From Amia ocellicauda (taxonomy: Eukaryota; Chordata; Actinopteri; Amiiformes; Amiidae): a DNA stretch of 64,000 nucleotides. The stretch covers positions 7,416,001-7,480,000 of the forward strand of contig NC_089855.1 in the NCBI RefSeq assembly GCF_036373705.1, given 5' to 3'. A program made the position numbers and the translations under genes. The notes beneath the pieces were generated by a model that saw only the letters and a program-made list of their open reading frames with translations, ran no database searches and was not told the DNA's origin. Below, one piece after another: positions 1 to 11,100 of the stretch (the stretch's first letter is position 1; each line of letters starts with the position of its first letter).

Positions 1-470
1 AGCAAGACAATTTGGAGGAGATTAAATGGGCTGTTGGATATATAGAAAACTGTGCCACATATATTTGTTTAAATCTTCGGTTTGAATTAGATCAACCGAT
101 ACTCGAAGAAATCAAAAGCAACATCTACCTTGGTCAACAAATCAGCGCAGACAGAATTATTAGAGGAGAAAGCGGGTCACTCGATGCAAAAAAGATACAG
201 AAACTGCATACACAAAAAAACATGGAATGAAAAAGAAATGAATGGAATCAAGAACAAATTAAAATGTGACATCATCAAAAGAGCGAAAATGATAAAATGG
301 CGATGGGCCGGACACATCGCAAGAATAACAGATCAAAGATAGACAAAGGAAGCTATTGAATGGATCCCAAGAGATGGAAAAAAGACAGAAGATGATGACA
401 TAAAACATGGGAAGATTAAATAATAAACTTCACAGGCAATATACATATTACCTGCCAAAAGATGATGTGT
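1..470 (+). mobile_element. Decayed non-LTR retrotransposon 3' end
   Basis: Broken reading frames carry MIKWRWAGHIARI, then WIPRDGK and (R)WEDDIK, the C-terminal signature common in RTE-like endonuclease/reverse-transcriptase proteins. Frameshifts and stops interrupt it. A second copy of the same family lies at 9690-10010. Confidence 0.5.
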
Positions 471-528
471 AATGAAAGACAGCTTTGTATTCACATGGAT
501 GTTTTGTAAGAATTATGTATGTATTTAT

Positions 529-810
529 TTATTCCAAAACACCAACAGTTGTCAGGAGTTGGCAGCGTAGATGTAAACATGTATACACTGCATCAGGTGT
601 TAAAGTTTTCACCCTGCGTTGGATCTGTTTGTTGTTCACATCCTGACAATTATTTAGACTAAGTTTCAAGTCTGATGCAATTACTCTCAAGATGTCACCT
701 GGCATCTGTGGAAAGGGAGTGTCCTCAGGCTGCAGTCTGTCTGAAGTCTCTCCCAGCTGCCGCAGAAACCCCATCACATCCCTGTCAGGAGAAAAATGCT
801 CCTCCTGCAT
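529..810 (-). CDS. Candidate terminal exon of an unrecognised gene
   Basis: A pyrimidine-rich acceptor (CATCACTCACAG, ending at 811) opens a 94-codon frame including the stop. It begins MQEEHFSPDRDVMGFLRQL and runs to a TAA at 531-529. The stop overlaps AATAAATAAATA, which supplies poly(A) signals. The peptide is mixed and hydrophilic, with no motif I recognise. The frame lies downstream of the arylsulfatase in the same orientation. It could be the cytoplasmic end of the membrane protein suggested by 1951-2026, but the phases do not join directly, so at least one exon would lie between. Chance ORF remains possible. Confidence 0.25.
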   Translation of the reverse strand: MQEEHFSPDRDVMGFLRQLGETSDRLQPEDTPFPQMPGDILRVIASDLKLSLNNCQDVNNKQIQRRVKTLTPDAVYTCLHLRCQLLTTVGVLE

Positions 811-1950
811 CTGTGAGTGATGTCAGGTAAACAGCAGGACTGGAAGACACTTTTTAGAACCTGGCCAGAGTGTAAGCAATGAAAATGAAAAAGATAGGGA
901 TGTCACTTAAACTGTTCAAGCCACACTTGATGTATAACACGATTTTAATTTATTTTTGAACCCCAATATTTGCTCTTAGACCTTCCTGACAATGCAATTC
1001 ATTACAATTTCTGGCAATGGAAGACTACAAGCCAGCCCGAGTCCCCATTAAATAAACAAATAATGATATGGAACAGTATTAGCATTAAAAAAGCACAGAG
1101 TCATCCCTTCTTGCCTACTCAGACTGTTTTGCTCATCTAGGTTGGGTCGTGAGATCATGAGAAACGTTTGTCAGAGATGGCGGTGCAGTTCGCTTGAGCA
1201 AACACTGGAGCCACACCAGTATTCAACATCCTGACAGGGTTCACAGGTCAGATCTGAAGCAGGGAATAAATCATCTGTTTGCACAAGTTGCAGGAGAACA
1301 GTTACCAAGATCAGATGGTTTTACAGCGGCTTCAAACATTCTTTCCCATTTTGGACAGACGTGTTAAGAGGTGTGTTTCTATGGGTGAGTGAGGAATGAG
1401 AACCAAGTGTTGAAATCCATCTGGTCCACTTGGGCTTTGGGGCTGTCGTTCTATCGGCTACAACATTTAGAACGGACCTCTTTTTCTTCTTTTACTTCGA
1501 AGCCAAAGTAAAGATTCTATATAGTGAGTAAACAGTCAACAAAACACATGCTATTTCATCGATACCAGATGGTAGTTCTTGCTTCAGTGGGGCCAGAGTG
1601 AGTCATGGAGCATTGTTCTCTAATTTGATATGACTTAAAACTATTCTAAAACCAATATCTGGCCTTTCATTATCATTTTCATAACAGCACATTATACCAG
1701 AGTGTTGCATTTGGGTGAAAGCATCTCCCCAGTCTCGTGTTCCTGCTCTGAGTGATAAACCGATGTCCGAGAAGCATCTTGTTTCCATTACCTTCTGTAT
1801 CATCAATGTGCCTCTAAATCCGGGAGTGAAAGGTTTGGCTTGATCCATGACCTCGAGGCACTTGCGACAGGAACCCGAAACCAAGTCTGCCTCACGTTGA
1901 TATCTTTCACACGGCTCGTAAAACAAAGGAGGCGCTTGTATTTCACTCAC

Positions 1951-2026
1951 GGACCAAAGTATGTGCTCCTAATACAATCCATCCACACAGAACGGTTATC
2001 ACCGACACCCAGATCCAATTGAGAGG
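1951..2026 (-). CDS. Candidate transmembrane exon of an unrecognised gene
   Basis: A strong acceptor (CTCTCCTTCACAG) and a consensus donor (GTCC|GTGAGT) bound 76 nt. The only well-formed open frame reads PLNWIWVSVITVLCGWIVLG then AHTLV, a textbook single membrane helix with a tryptophan-rich outer edge. It exits in phase 1. I do not recognise the family. A GTG-initiated ORF that continues leftward from the donor (1950-1603) is probably intron. Confidence 0.3.
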
Positions 2027-5000
2027 CTGTGAAGGAGAGGCTTGATTTACCACCGACAGCCACGGAGCCAGTGTGGACCCTGAAGGCATCAGGCATTTAA
2101 AGTGTGTCTAATTACCGAAAGCACTGATGCATTTCTGTTTTATTATAATCTCTCAAGTAAATCTAAACAGCATTCATATTTTTTCATATTATTATTTAAA
2201 AGGATCATTACTTTTATATTAAGTCTAAGTCAGAGAGTTCTGTTCACAGTAACCCAGCCAAAAGGCTAACAACAGTGTTGCTGTTAATCTCTCCTGGGGA
2301 TTAAAAAGCCACCTCCTGTTTCTTCTTCCCTGCAATGTTCATCACAGCAGGGCAACGAGCCTCATCTTTTAAAGCAAAATAAGAAGGTTTTTCTTTTGCT
2401 ATATTATGTCGGTGCCAGTGGTGATCATTGCCTCAAGGTGGGTCTAATTCTTTCATCAGTAAGGTTGATTTAACTTGATGGTTACGAGGAAGTCCGTCAT
2501 GGTATAAAAAACAAATAGGAAACCCCCAATTTCTAACCAAAAGCCATGAAAATAGGTTTGTTTGTTTGTGCCAGTCCCACGCAACGTATATGGAAGCATT
2601 TATTTCATTTCTGTCTTTTGTTCCCTATAGAAAAGTCTAATAAAAAACATGGTTGGACTTCAAATACAGCTTTTATTACGTTGGAGGGAAAACAAAAACA
2701 AACAAAGATGTTTTGCGTTTCAGCTAAAACGTTACAGATCCCTGCTTTTCAACTGCCACTCCTGAAGGGAAACCCATTCAGGAAAGTGTTTGGTTGGGGG
2801 GTTTGTGCTGCACAAGGCATTTCTGTTCAAAATGACTTAACGTTGTCATGTTCTAATCAGTGGATTGACGATGCGTTCTGCCTTTAACCGTGTCACCATG
2901 AAGTCAGAGCATCAATGCTTTTGAGTTGTCCCATGATCCACGACACAACGGTCCAGATTGTGTCCAGTCAGCTCTGATTTATAACGTGTTGAAAAAGAGG
3001 AACACAAACCTGCTGTGCTTTAATAGTGACCTCGACCCAATGAACCTGATAAACCATGAGCAACGCAGAGAAGGTCTAGTTGCAATAGAGTCTGCATAGA
3101 CACTGAGTCTAGAAACAGGCTTTAGATCGTGTCTACCCAAGTCTGTGAAGGTCTGGATCAGAAAAGGCAAGTCATAATTCTCACATGTCCAGCGCTCATA
3201 ATCAAAAGCGTATCGAAAATGTTAACTAAATCGAAACTAAGAATCCCTTGCCCCAGTTTCAGGCAAGCACCCTACACAAGACATTGCTTTTACCTGAGCA
3301 TGAAAGCTCTGGTTTTAAATACGTCTCAGGCATGTTTTGAAGCCCAATGGGACAGCAAGAGGTATTGATATCAATCATCTTCCAAGCCTGTAACGATCAA
3401 GGATTATTCCTCACTTACTCTGAAACTGTCAGCTCAGGCAATAAAGAGTAGATGATCTTTTTCAGAATCAAACTGAAAGCCTTTAATTATCCAATCAGCG
3501 TGTGACAGTGTGTTTTTTAGGGGGGTGTTCATCACCCCTGTAGAGTTTTAATCTGCAATTGTGGCTGAACAACCCTTGCACATCATCAGTTGTGGAACTG
3601 GAGACAATCCAGCAGAATTATTCCTGATTTATTTCGGTCTTGAGCAATTTTTATAGATGCGAAACACTTACCGCACAGTAATCACCGCCTTGCCTCGGAA
3701 AAGCACAAAACAAACAAAAAATACCAACCACAGTAAGATGGGATCTAAGTTTATCAAGCTGGCCGGCTGCCAACAGTATCGTTTTTCATTCCCAGCTGTG
3801 TGGTTCAGAGATACAGTTTTAATCAGTGAAGAGGAGACAGTGCTTTAACAGCCCTGCCGTGACAGGTGATCCATTAGACGGCTATCCCTCAGTGATCTGT
3901 TCATAAAGTGAGTGCAGTTAAGAGGACACAACACATCACCTGGACAGCCTCTTATCACTCGCAGAAAAGCCAGCGAGATGAAGCTTGGAAGTCTTGTTTT
4001 ACAGGGAACAAATGCCCGGAGAACTAACTGTGTCTGCCGCTGACCAAGAGGAACAGAAGGGTTTACCAACAAGATTAACGGTCTTCCGCTGTAAAAACAT
4101 CCTCCCCAACAGCCTCCTGTCGTGACGTTCAAACGTTCTTCTAGACTATAAAAGTACTTGCATACCAACACCTACCTTCGCCTAAACCCTGGCAGGACTC
4201 GCCCTGAGACATGCCTCCAGTGTCACACTAGACTTGTTCTCGTGGTGTTATTGTTGACCTTGGGTACCTAGAAAGACAGTTGTCAGTTGATACAGTTACA
4301 AAACTCTCTTATTTTCTGTGTTAACATCCAAAGGCTTGGATTTTGGGGTATTTTGTTTATTATCATCATATTTGTAGATGACCGTAAATCCTAAATTCTA
4401 ATAAAAAACTAAAAGATTAAGTTGTCTTCTACCCTTTGGGGTGAAAGTACAACTGATTCATTTCCTCTGGGAATTTGGAGAGGTCCTTCCTAATATGTGC
4501 TCTTCAAGAGAATTGCCTTGCTAAGCTTGAAGTATTATCCATAATGCCAATTAAATAAACTCGATGGTTCTGTTGGCACTCGGCGAGATCAGGACTGTGA
4601 CAGCAGTTTATCTACGAGGTGAAACAGATGGTAACGGTTTGTTTTCATGTCTCTTGTTTTTCTGCCTTGGACCAGGAGTTAAAATGCCTGTCGAGGAAAG
4701 GAAAACAATGTTAATGTGTAAAAACTACTTTTCTTACACTCAGCTTGCTTCTGATATTGCTGTGTATTACAGATTCATATGGGGTTCCATCTATAAACTT
4801 CCACAGACTTAAGGCTTAAATTACTAGTGTTCACTTTTATTAGAACACTTATATTTTCATCAACACACACACAGCAACACAACATCTGTGTCAAGCAGCA
4901 ACCAGATCTAAATATTTAAAGGAGCCTTTGAAAAACAAAATATCTATATACCATGCAACACAAAACCGCCTTTTGTTCTTCGTCTACCCTGGGACCGCTT

Positions 5001-5296
5001 CCTGTGCGTGGCTGTTTTCTCTCCCTGTGCGGTTTCTGTTGTGCCGTATTTGTCACAGACCGACCCCTCCCCGGCTTATCTCTCCCAGCCTCTCGTTACT
5101 GTTTTTTACCCCCTTCCGCTTTGCTCCCTACCTGTCTGCCCGCAGGCCTGCTTTCTCTTACTGTCACTGCTATCCCGGCAACGCTGCAGTACACATTGAG
5201 ATTTCCATGCCAGCTCTTTAATTTAAGGTTTCCGCTTCACTGGGGACTGAGTGACAGGGCAGATTAATGCTCAGTGTTAATATCCAGGCCTTTCAC

Positions 5297-5526
5297 CTGG
5301 GGGATCAGCGCTGGAAGGGAGCCCAGAAACTAAGAGGGTGATCATCGAGCTTTCTGGAGCCGCTAAAGCGCCTGTCTGGAAAAGGTTTGATCTGCTATTT
5401 AACCCTCTTCCATTATTTGTGACTGATAAGGTTACTCGGTATTGAGCCCCCAAAAGAGGACTCATGAATCGATATGCCGAATAATTACACACAGACCGGT
5501 CCGATTCTAACGGGCTTAATGGTGAA
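5297..5526 (-). other. Weak FN3-like exon candidate
   Basis: An open frame between an acceptor (CACTCACAG) and a donor (CCAG|GTGAAA) contains LLGAQYRVTLSVTNNG, followed by a TG and AAPE. This resembles the F-G hairpin end of a fibronectin type III domain (pattern L-P-x-x-x-Y-x-V-x-x-x-x-N-x-x-G). No partner exon was identified, so it may be coincidence. Confidence 0.15.
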
Positions 5527-5788
5527 CTGTGAGTGAGAGGCTTTCCTCTGGGACGGAGACTTTTTGTATCTCGGGGCTCCAACTCGTTTTTCCAACAGGA
5601 AGAGTCTATTTTATGTCACATCCTGATTGTTAACCATCACAAATTCTTAGAATTTAATATAAAAAGACTAAAACAATTTCGAAAAAGCAGAGACAGGAAG
5701 ATGAACAATAATAGCTGCCTGTTTGGCATAAGGAGAATGTTGTGTCAAGATATGTTATGAGAAGGACAAACGGGCAAACCCTGTATCT

Positions 5789-5840
5789 CACCACCTGGCC
5801 TTCCCACAATGCAACACCACCTGGCCTTCCCACAATGCAA
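5789..5840 (+). repeat. Perfect 26-bp tandem duplication
   Basis: The unit CACCACCTGGCCTTCCCACA + ATGCAA occurs twice head to tail without a mismatch, pointing to a recent replication-slippage event in non-coding DNA. Confidence 0.95.
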
Positions 5841-7752
5841 TAGCTCTGCTGTTGACACTGCACAGCTTTTAAATAGGAGAGAATGGTTTGGTAGGGCTGT
5901 GACAAAGTACAGACAGGTAAGATGCCCCCGCAGGGTCTAAGACGCATGCTTGGTATTCCTGTGAAACTCTACTTGCATTACTTTCGACCACTACGGTTTT
6001 ACTGTGGCCTATTTTTGCTTAAACACTGCCTTCACAACAATGCATATTAATAATTGCAAAAGCATTACTTCCTCAAAAAAAGAACTGGAAGTTATTTTCA
6101 GTTTATGCCACCTGTTACTGAAAAGGCGTTTTTTATCTTCCAGGAACAGCCAGTGTAATTTAAAGGTGGGGAACCCGTCTGCATCCCTTCCAGCCAAATG
6201 CCTTTTCCCACAGTCCCCCTGGTATTCCCCCCCAGCCGCACCGCAGGGATCTCTGTCCATCAAACACATTCTGCGCAGCTTCTCCAACCGGCGCGCCGCG
6301 GCAGCCGGCACAGCTGTTTACCCGATGTGCGTTTTCTCCATTCTGCACGACACACAGGTTTCCCGACACCAATAGCAGCTATTTGTATCATTTCGTATGC
6401 ATTTATTTTTTCTTTACATCCCTGTTATCTCACTGCCCCCTATTGGGGATTATATATATATAGATAGATAGATAACTTCTTCATCAAGTCTACAGCTACA
6501 TTTTTTGCACTTAAGACTAATGTCTGGTTGAAAATTGCTTCAATACCTACACTATAGGTTAGAGAAAATCTCAGGTAAAAATCTCTCATTGGAAGTCTTT
6601 GGCCTTTTTTTGTCCCCTACAAAATGTCCATTTATATTCACCCTAAATCTAATTTATTCTGACAGAGGAAGGGAAGCTTTCAAACCAGTACTGGAGAACA
6701 CTTCTTCCAGAGGACTTTTAACAAATGAGTCAAGGCGACTTAAAATGCTGCACAACATAAGACGTTGACAAGAAGCAGACTCAAACACCCTACATACCCC
6801 CAAAACCCGTCGCCCGGCCATGTGCACAATCTCTTCCTAGGACAGTTAATGTAGTTCCCAAGCTGTACGGTCCTGAAACATCTGACTGTGATCAATATAT
6901 CCGAACATCTGTGTGTTTGGGGGGGGGTAGAGGGCTGGAACTGACATTTCTGAGCAAAAACTCTTCCCAAGGAGAAACCGTTCGTCTCCCACTCCTGTGA
7001 GGAAACAGCTCCACCTTGTGTCATCAGGTTTAATATCCATGTTATTTACAAGGTATTGTAGATGGATAAACAGATGGTGCCTTTTAATGCCCACATTGCA
7101 CTTTACAGCTGTGGGTCACATACACTATCTTTAAACCAAGATCTAAAACATCTCTTCTATAATGATGCATAGACTTAAATCACAAGAACAATTTGCCAGA
7201 ATTATTGCATTTTCCTTTGACTTGAAAAATATCAAACTGAAGCCAATACTGGCCCGTTACCCATACACAGCCCTGATGTACAATGTAATATTGTATGTAA
7301 TCACAGCAATAGGACTGACACGGATCCAGGTCACGGAATACAGCAAGACGCGATACAAACAAGCATCCACGAATTGCTGTGCGTGTTATTTTCAGCACTT
7401 CATGGAGTCTTTAGGGTTTGTTGGTTTTATAGTGTAGGACAGATGACAGCGAGGCCTAGGTGCAGGTCTGTGGTTAAAACAAACACAAAAAACGGGGGGG
7501 ATTCGATCTGGGACACCTATGCTGGTGCTCCTTATGAAAAATGTATCTCTGAAGAAATCTGGAACATCATTTCTCACAAGCAACGCTCAAAACGATTTCT
7601 CTCTTGGTGTAATCATTTTTGCAGATCAAAGAGCAGTTGTGTGGGTGGGGGCGGGGCACGGGATTATTCCAGTGCTTAGGAGGTGTGAAAATACGTGGGA
7701 GACAGACTTGTGTTCACTTTAAAATAAATACTAGATCTCCGTTCTCAAATCT

Positions 7753-7758
7753 TTTATT
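7753..7758 (-). terminator. Candidate poly(A) signal of the arylsulfatase gene
   Basis: AATAAA on the minus strand, about 345 nt beyond the TGA stop at 8103-8101. It is the first canonical signal I found downstream. Cleavage would fall near 7730. Confidence 0.45.
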
Positions 7759-8100
7759 TTTTACGGTTTTGCTGCATTAAAACACAGATTAAAGAGGCCA
7801 ATGAACCGTAAAAACAACGGACTCAGCCGTGAGGTTTACAATTCGCATCTCACAGGCGTCATTCATTTGTTTAAATAAACTCGTCTCCTCTGAAACAAAG
7901 TGCCCTGGAACAAAAAACACGGGCAGCGTTCGGCTCACATATTCATCCTGTTAAGAGTCACAGCATCTATAGGTGAAGGTGTTGGTACGTTTTGACATCT
8001 AAATTTAAAAAAAAAAAAATCTCTTTGGTCCAGCTTAAGGGTTTAGGTTTCTCAGGATGCCCTCGAGGCGGAAGACCCCCAGCCTGTGCGTCGCATGCTG

Positions 8101-11100
8101 TCACGTGCTCCGCTCTTCCTCCGCACACGAGCAGAAGGGGAAGGGTCCGCCACAGCACGGCTGCAGGGAGGGCCTCCACAGGATCTGGCTCCAGGACAGC
8201 TGGTGGGGCACCGGGGTCAGCGTGCGCTCATGCGCGGCCACCGCGTCCCGCACCCTGCGCAGCACCTCGGAGAAGCGCGGCTCCCGGTCGGGGGAGAGGG
8301 GCGTGGACTCCGAGGGGTCCTCCGCCAGGTTGAACAGCAGCGGGGGGTCGTGGGGCGTGACGTAGCCCTCATGACACATGCAGATCCTCAGGTTGTAACA
8401 GCCAATCGCTCCCTCTGGGTAAAAGTTAGGGGTGAAGAAATGGGCCTTGTAAATGGCATCGCCTGCGGAGAGAGAGAGACCGGCGTGAGGGTGCAAATCC
8501 TCGGGAGCCTATGAAGGTCCAGAAAGTACAGAGAGATTTCCAGCTTCACACGGACACCGGGACGAGGAGAGGGGCAGCACTTACTGTCCCGGGGGCGCCA
8601 GCGGACTGCGTTCAGATACGCGCCGCAGTAGTGAAACAGGAACTCGTGCTCCGACCGGCGGACCTTCCCCTCGATCAGTGGCATTAAGTCACGGCCGTCG
8701 ATGACCCTGGGGAGGGCGGGAAAACAAAGGCACATAAAAACGACTGCAGTAGAGGTTCTTCCAATTACATCACTGAGGCTGAAGGCATAATTTAAATTGA
8801 TGTAAAAATCATAGCTGGCTGTGGGTGACGTTTTCAGTGACAGGAGGGTTTTGTCGTTCTGGTTTTATCCACGGACAAAGCAGATGTATTTTGTAAACAA
8901 CCGGCTGAAATATTGCTTTTGTCTACCAGGAGAGCTGTCAACACAGAGAACACGCCAATCTCCCCGTGTCAGAGACACAAACAACGCCAACGGGAGAGAA
9001 AAACATAAAGCGTCACGATGCCAGGGAACAGCGTATAGAAGCAGCCGTTTCTGCTGGATAATGACAACGAGATTGACAGCTGGTTTCAGCGAGCCGCTGA
9101 AGATGAAGAAGTCACAGCCTTATCAGGGTGCCGGCAGCCGCCACAGATAGTCAAAGCCCCGCGCCTGTGCCAGCAGGCGGATCCCCACGGCGCCCGGTTA
9201 CCTGTCTCCTGGAAGCTCTCCCCCGGCAAGCTTGACGAGTGTTGGGTAAATATCCATGAGGCTGGTGGGTTCGTCGATCAGGGCGCCGGCGGGCAGCCTG
9301 CCAGGCCAGCGGAGGATACCGGGGACGCGGATCCCTCCTTCCCAGCCACCCATGGCTTTGCCTCCTGAAGAACAACATGGCAGCCATGAAGCAAAAGGTA
9401 CAGAAGGCCCAGAGGATCACAATGCACAGGAATATCTGAACCAAGCTTTTCTAAACAGTTTTATTCATATATGTAGAAATCTCTGTGAAAACTAAAAAGA
9501 TTGAAGTAGATCAAAGGCTACTCAAAGGACAGCAAATCAGCACCGATGATGTTAGAGTAAACATGGGATGTAGTGCATTTGGAGGAAAACGTCACACTAT
9601 TGAAAGGAAAAGCAAGCCATTGGCCAAAAGAAATTCATTTGATCAATGCATATGATCTGTGTTTGCTTATTGCTCCATAACCTGGTCACTTAATGCACAA
9701 ATGATACAGAAACTGCAAAATACACAATGAAGCAGAAAGATGTAGATTTGGATGAAATGAATGGATCAGAGATCAAATAAAAGTATGTGATTGAAAGAGT
9801 GAAAATGGCTATGGGCAAGAAGAACAGATCAAAGATGGACAGAATTAATCGAATGGATCCCAAGAGATGAAAAAAGACCCAGAAGATGGGAAGATGAAAT
9901 CAAAAGCTTTACTGGCGTGACGTGGTAAAGAGAAGCTGTAAATTTAAACATTTTGAGGAGGCTTTCAACCAGTTGATCGATACATGCTGATGATCACACA
10001 CACACACACACTTTAACTAAAAAATAAAAATTGCAGTCACAACAAACAAACCTTTCATCCTCAAAGCCTGCATTTAAATGAAGACTTTCTTGAACATCGC
10101 TACTAGAACATGTCTCAAAATTCTATTCAAAATAAAATGATCTGGGAGGCCCGAGATGAAATAAGGCTCTTACACTAATGGATCCCATTTGTCATATTTC
10201 TCTCAACACTGGGAAGCGGATTTTCTTTTCTATGCATCCCATGAGCGAGTGGATATTTCAAACTGGAATAATGATGATTTACGGATTGTTTTTCTTGCCT
10301 GCAAAGTCAGTATCCGATTGTAAATGATCGCAAAATGTATATTATTATTATTATTATTTTTGTCATTTAGCTGACGCTCTTATCCAGGGCGACTTACATT
10401 TGTACCCATTTATACAGCTGGGCATTTTACTGGAGCAATCTAAGTGAAGTACCTTGCTCAAGGGTACAACAGCACTGCCCCACCCAGGATATGTTCCTTT
10501 AATAACTTAATCTGCATTGGAATATTGTAATTAAACATGCATCTGTTGAATAAGCATGAATAACAGGATTCCCCAACTTATGTGCAGCTCGTTAAATAAG
10601 TGTTTTTTAAATTGAATTTGTTAATTGACATTTAAAACATATTAAACATTAAAATACATTTTTAATATCGAACTTGCTGCCTAAGCTTCACTGGGAACCC
10701 ACACTGTAGCGAAGTAAAAAAGTAGATGTCAAAGAAGTCGTTTATTCGCTTTTTAAAAGCACAGATTTTCCAGTTAAAATACTTGGGATTAAAAAGGGGG
10801 AAAAAAATTCTCCTTGACGGTTTTTGAGGAGCAGGCAACGAACAAGACACTATTTTCATTATACTGGCCTAGCACAGCTCAGAGGACTGAGCCCGAGTGA
10901 AGAGATGAAATAAAGAATCCATTATTCCACTCGAATACCTAAGATCCCTCGGAAAGCGACTGGAAGAGAGGCGTCTGAACCTCCCCGCCTCTGCGTTTAG
11001 CCTTTAGAGCCAATCACACACTCAGACATTCGCTACTGCTCCCCCGCCCCCTCCTCTCAAAAAGTTAATAAAGCAGGGCATTGAAAGATCAAATTCAGCC

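Larger units (their letters stand above)
2030..7740. other. Region without a recognised gene
   Basis: AT-rich single-copy-looking DNA left of the arylsulfatase. It holds only short chance ORFs, the 26-bp duplication (5789) and the weak FN3-like frame (5297-5526). If a membrane-protein gene ends at 529, its upstream exons should be here, but I could not place them. Confidence 0.5.

Noticed and set aside
1603..1950. 115-aa minus-strand ORF next to the membrane-helix exon
   Set aside because: It begins with GTG, which is the GT of a consensus donor (GTGAGT); it is most likely intron reading open by chance.
3845..4171. 108-aa minus-strand ORF, cysteine-rich
   Set aside because: No domain pattern I recognise and no convincing splice sites at both ends; left out of the putative left-edge gene.
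8086..8514. 142-aa plus-strand ORF over the last arylsulfatase exon
   Set aside because: It is antisense to a well-supported GC-rich exon; its arginine/proline-rich composition is a shadow of high GC3.
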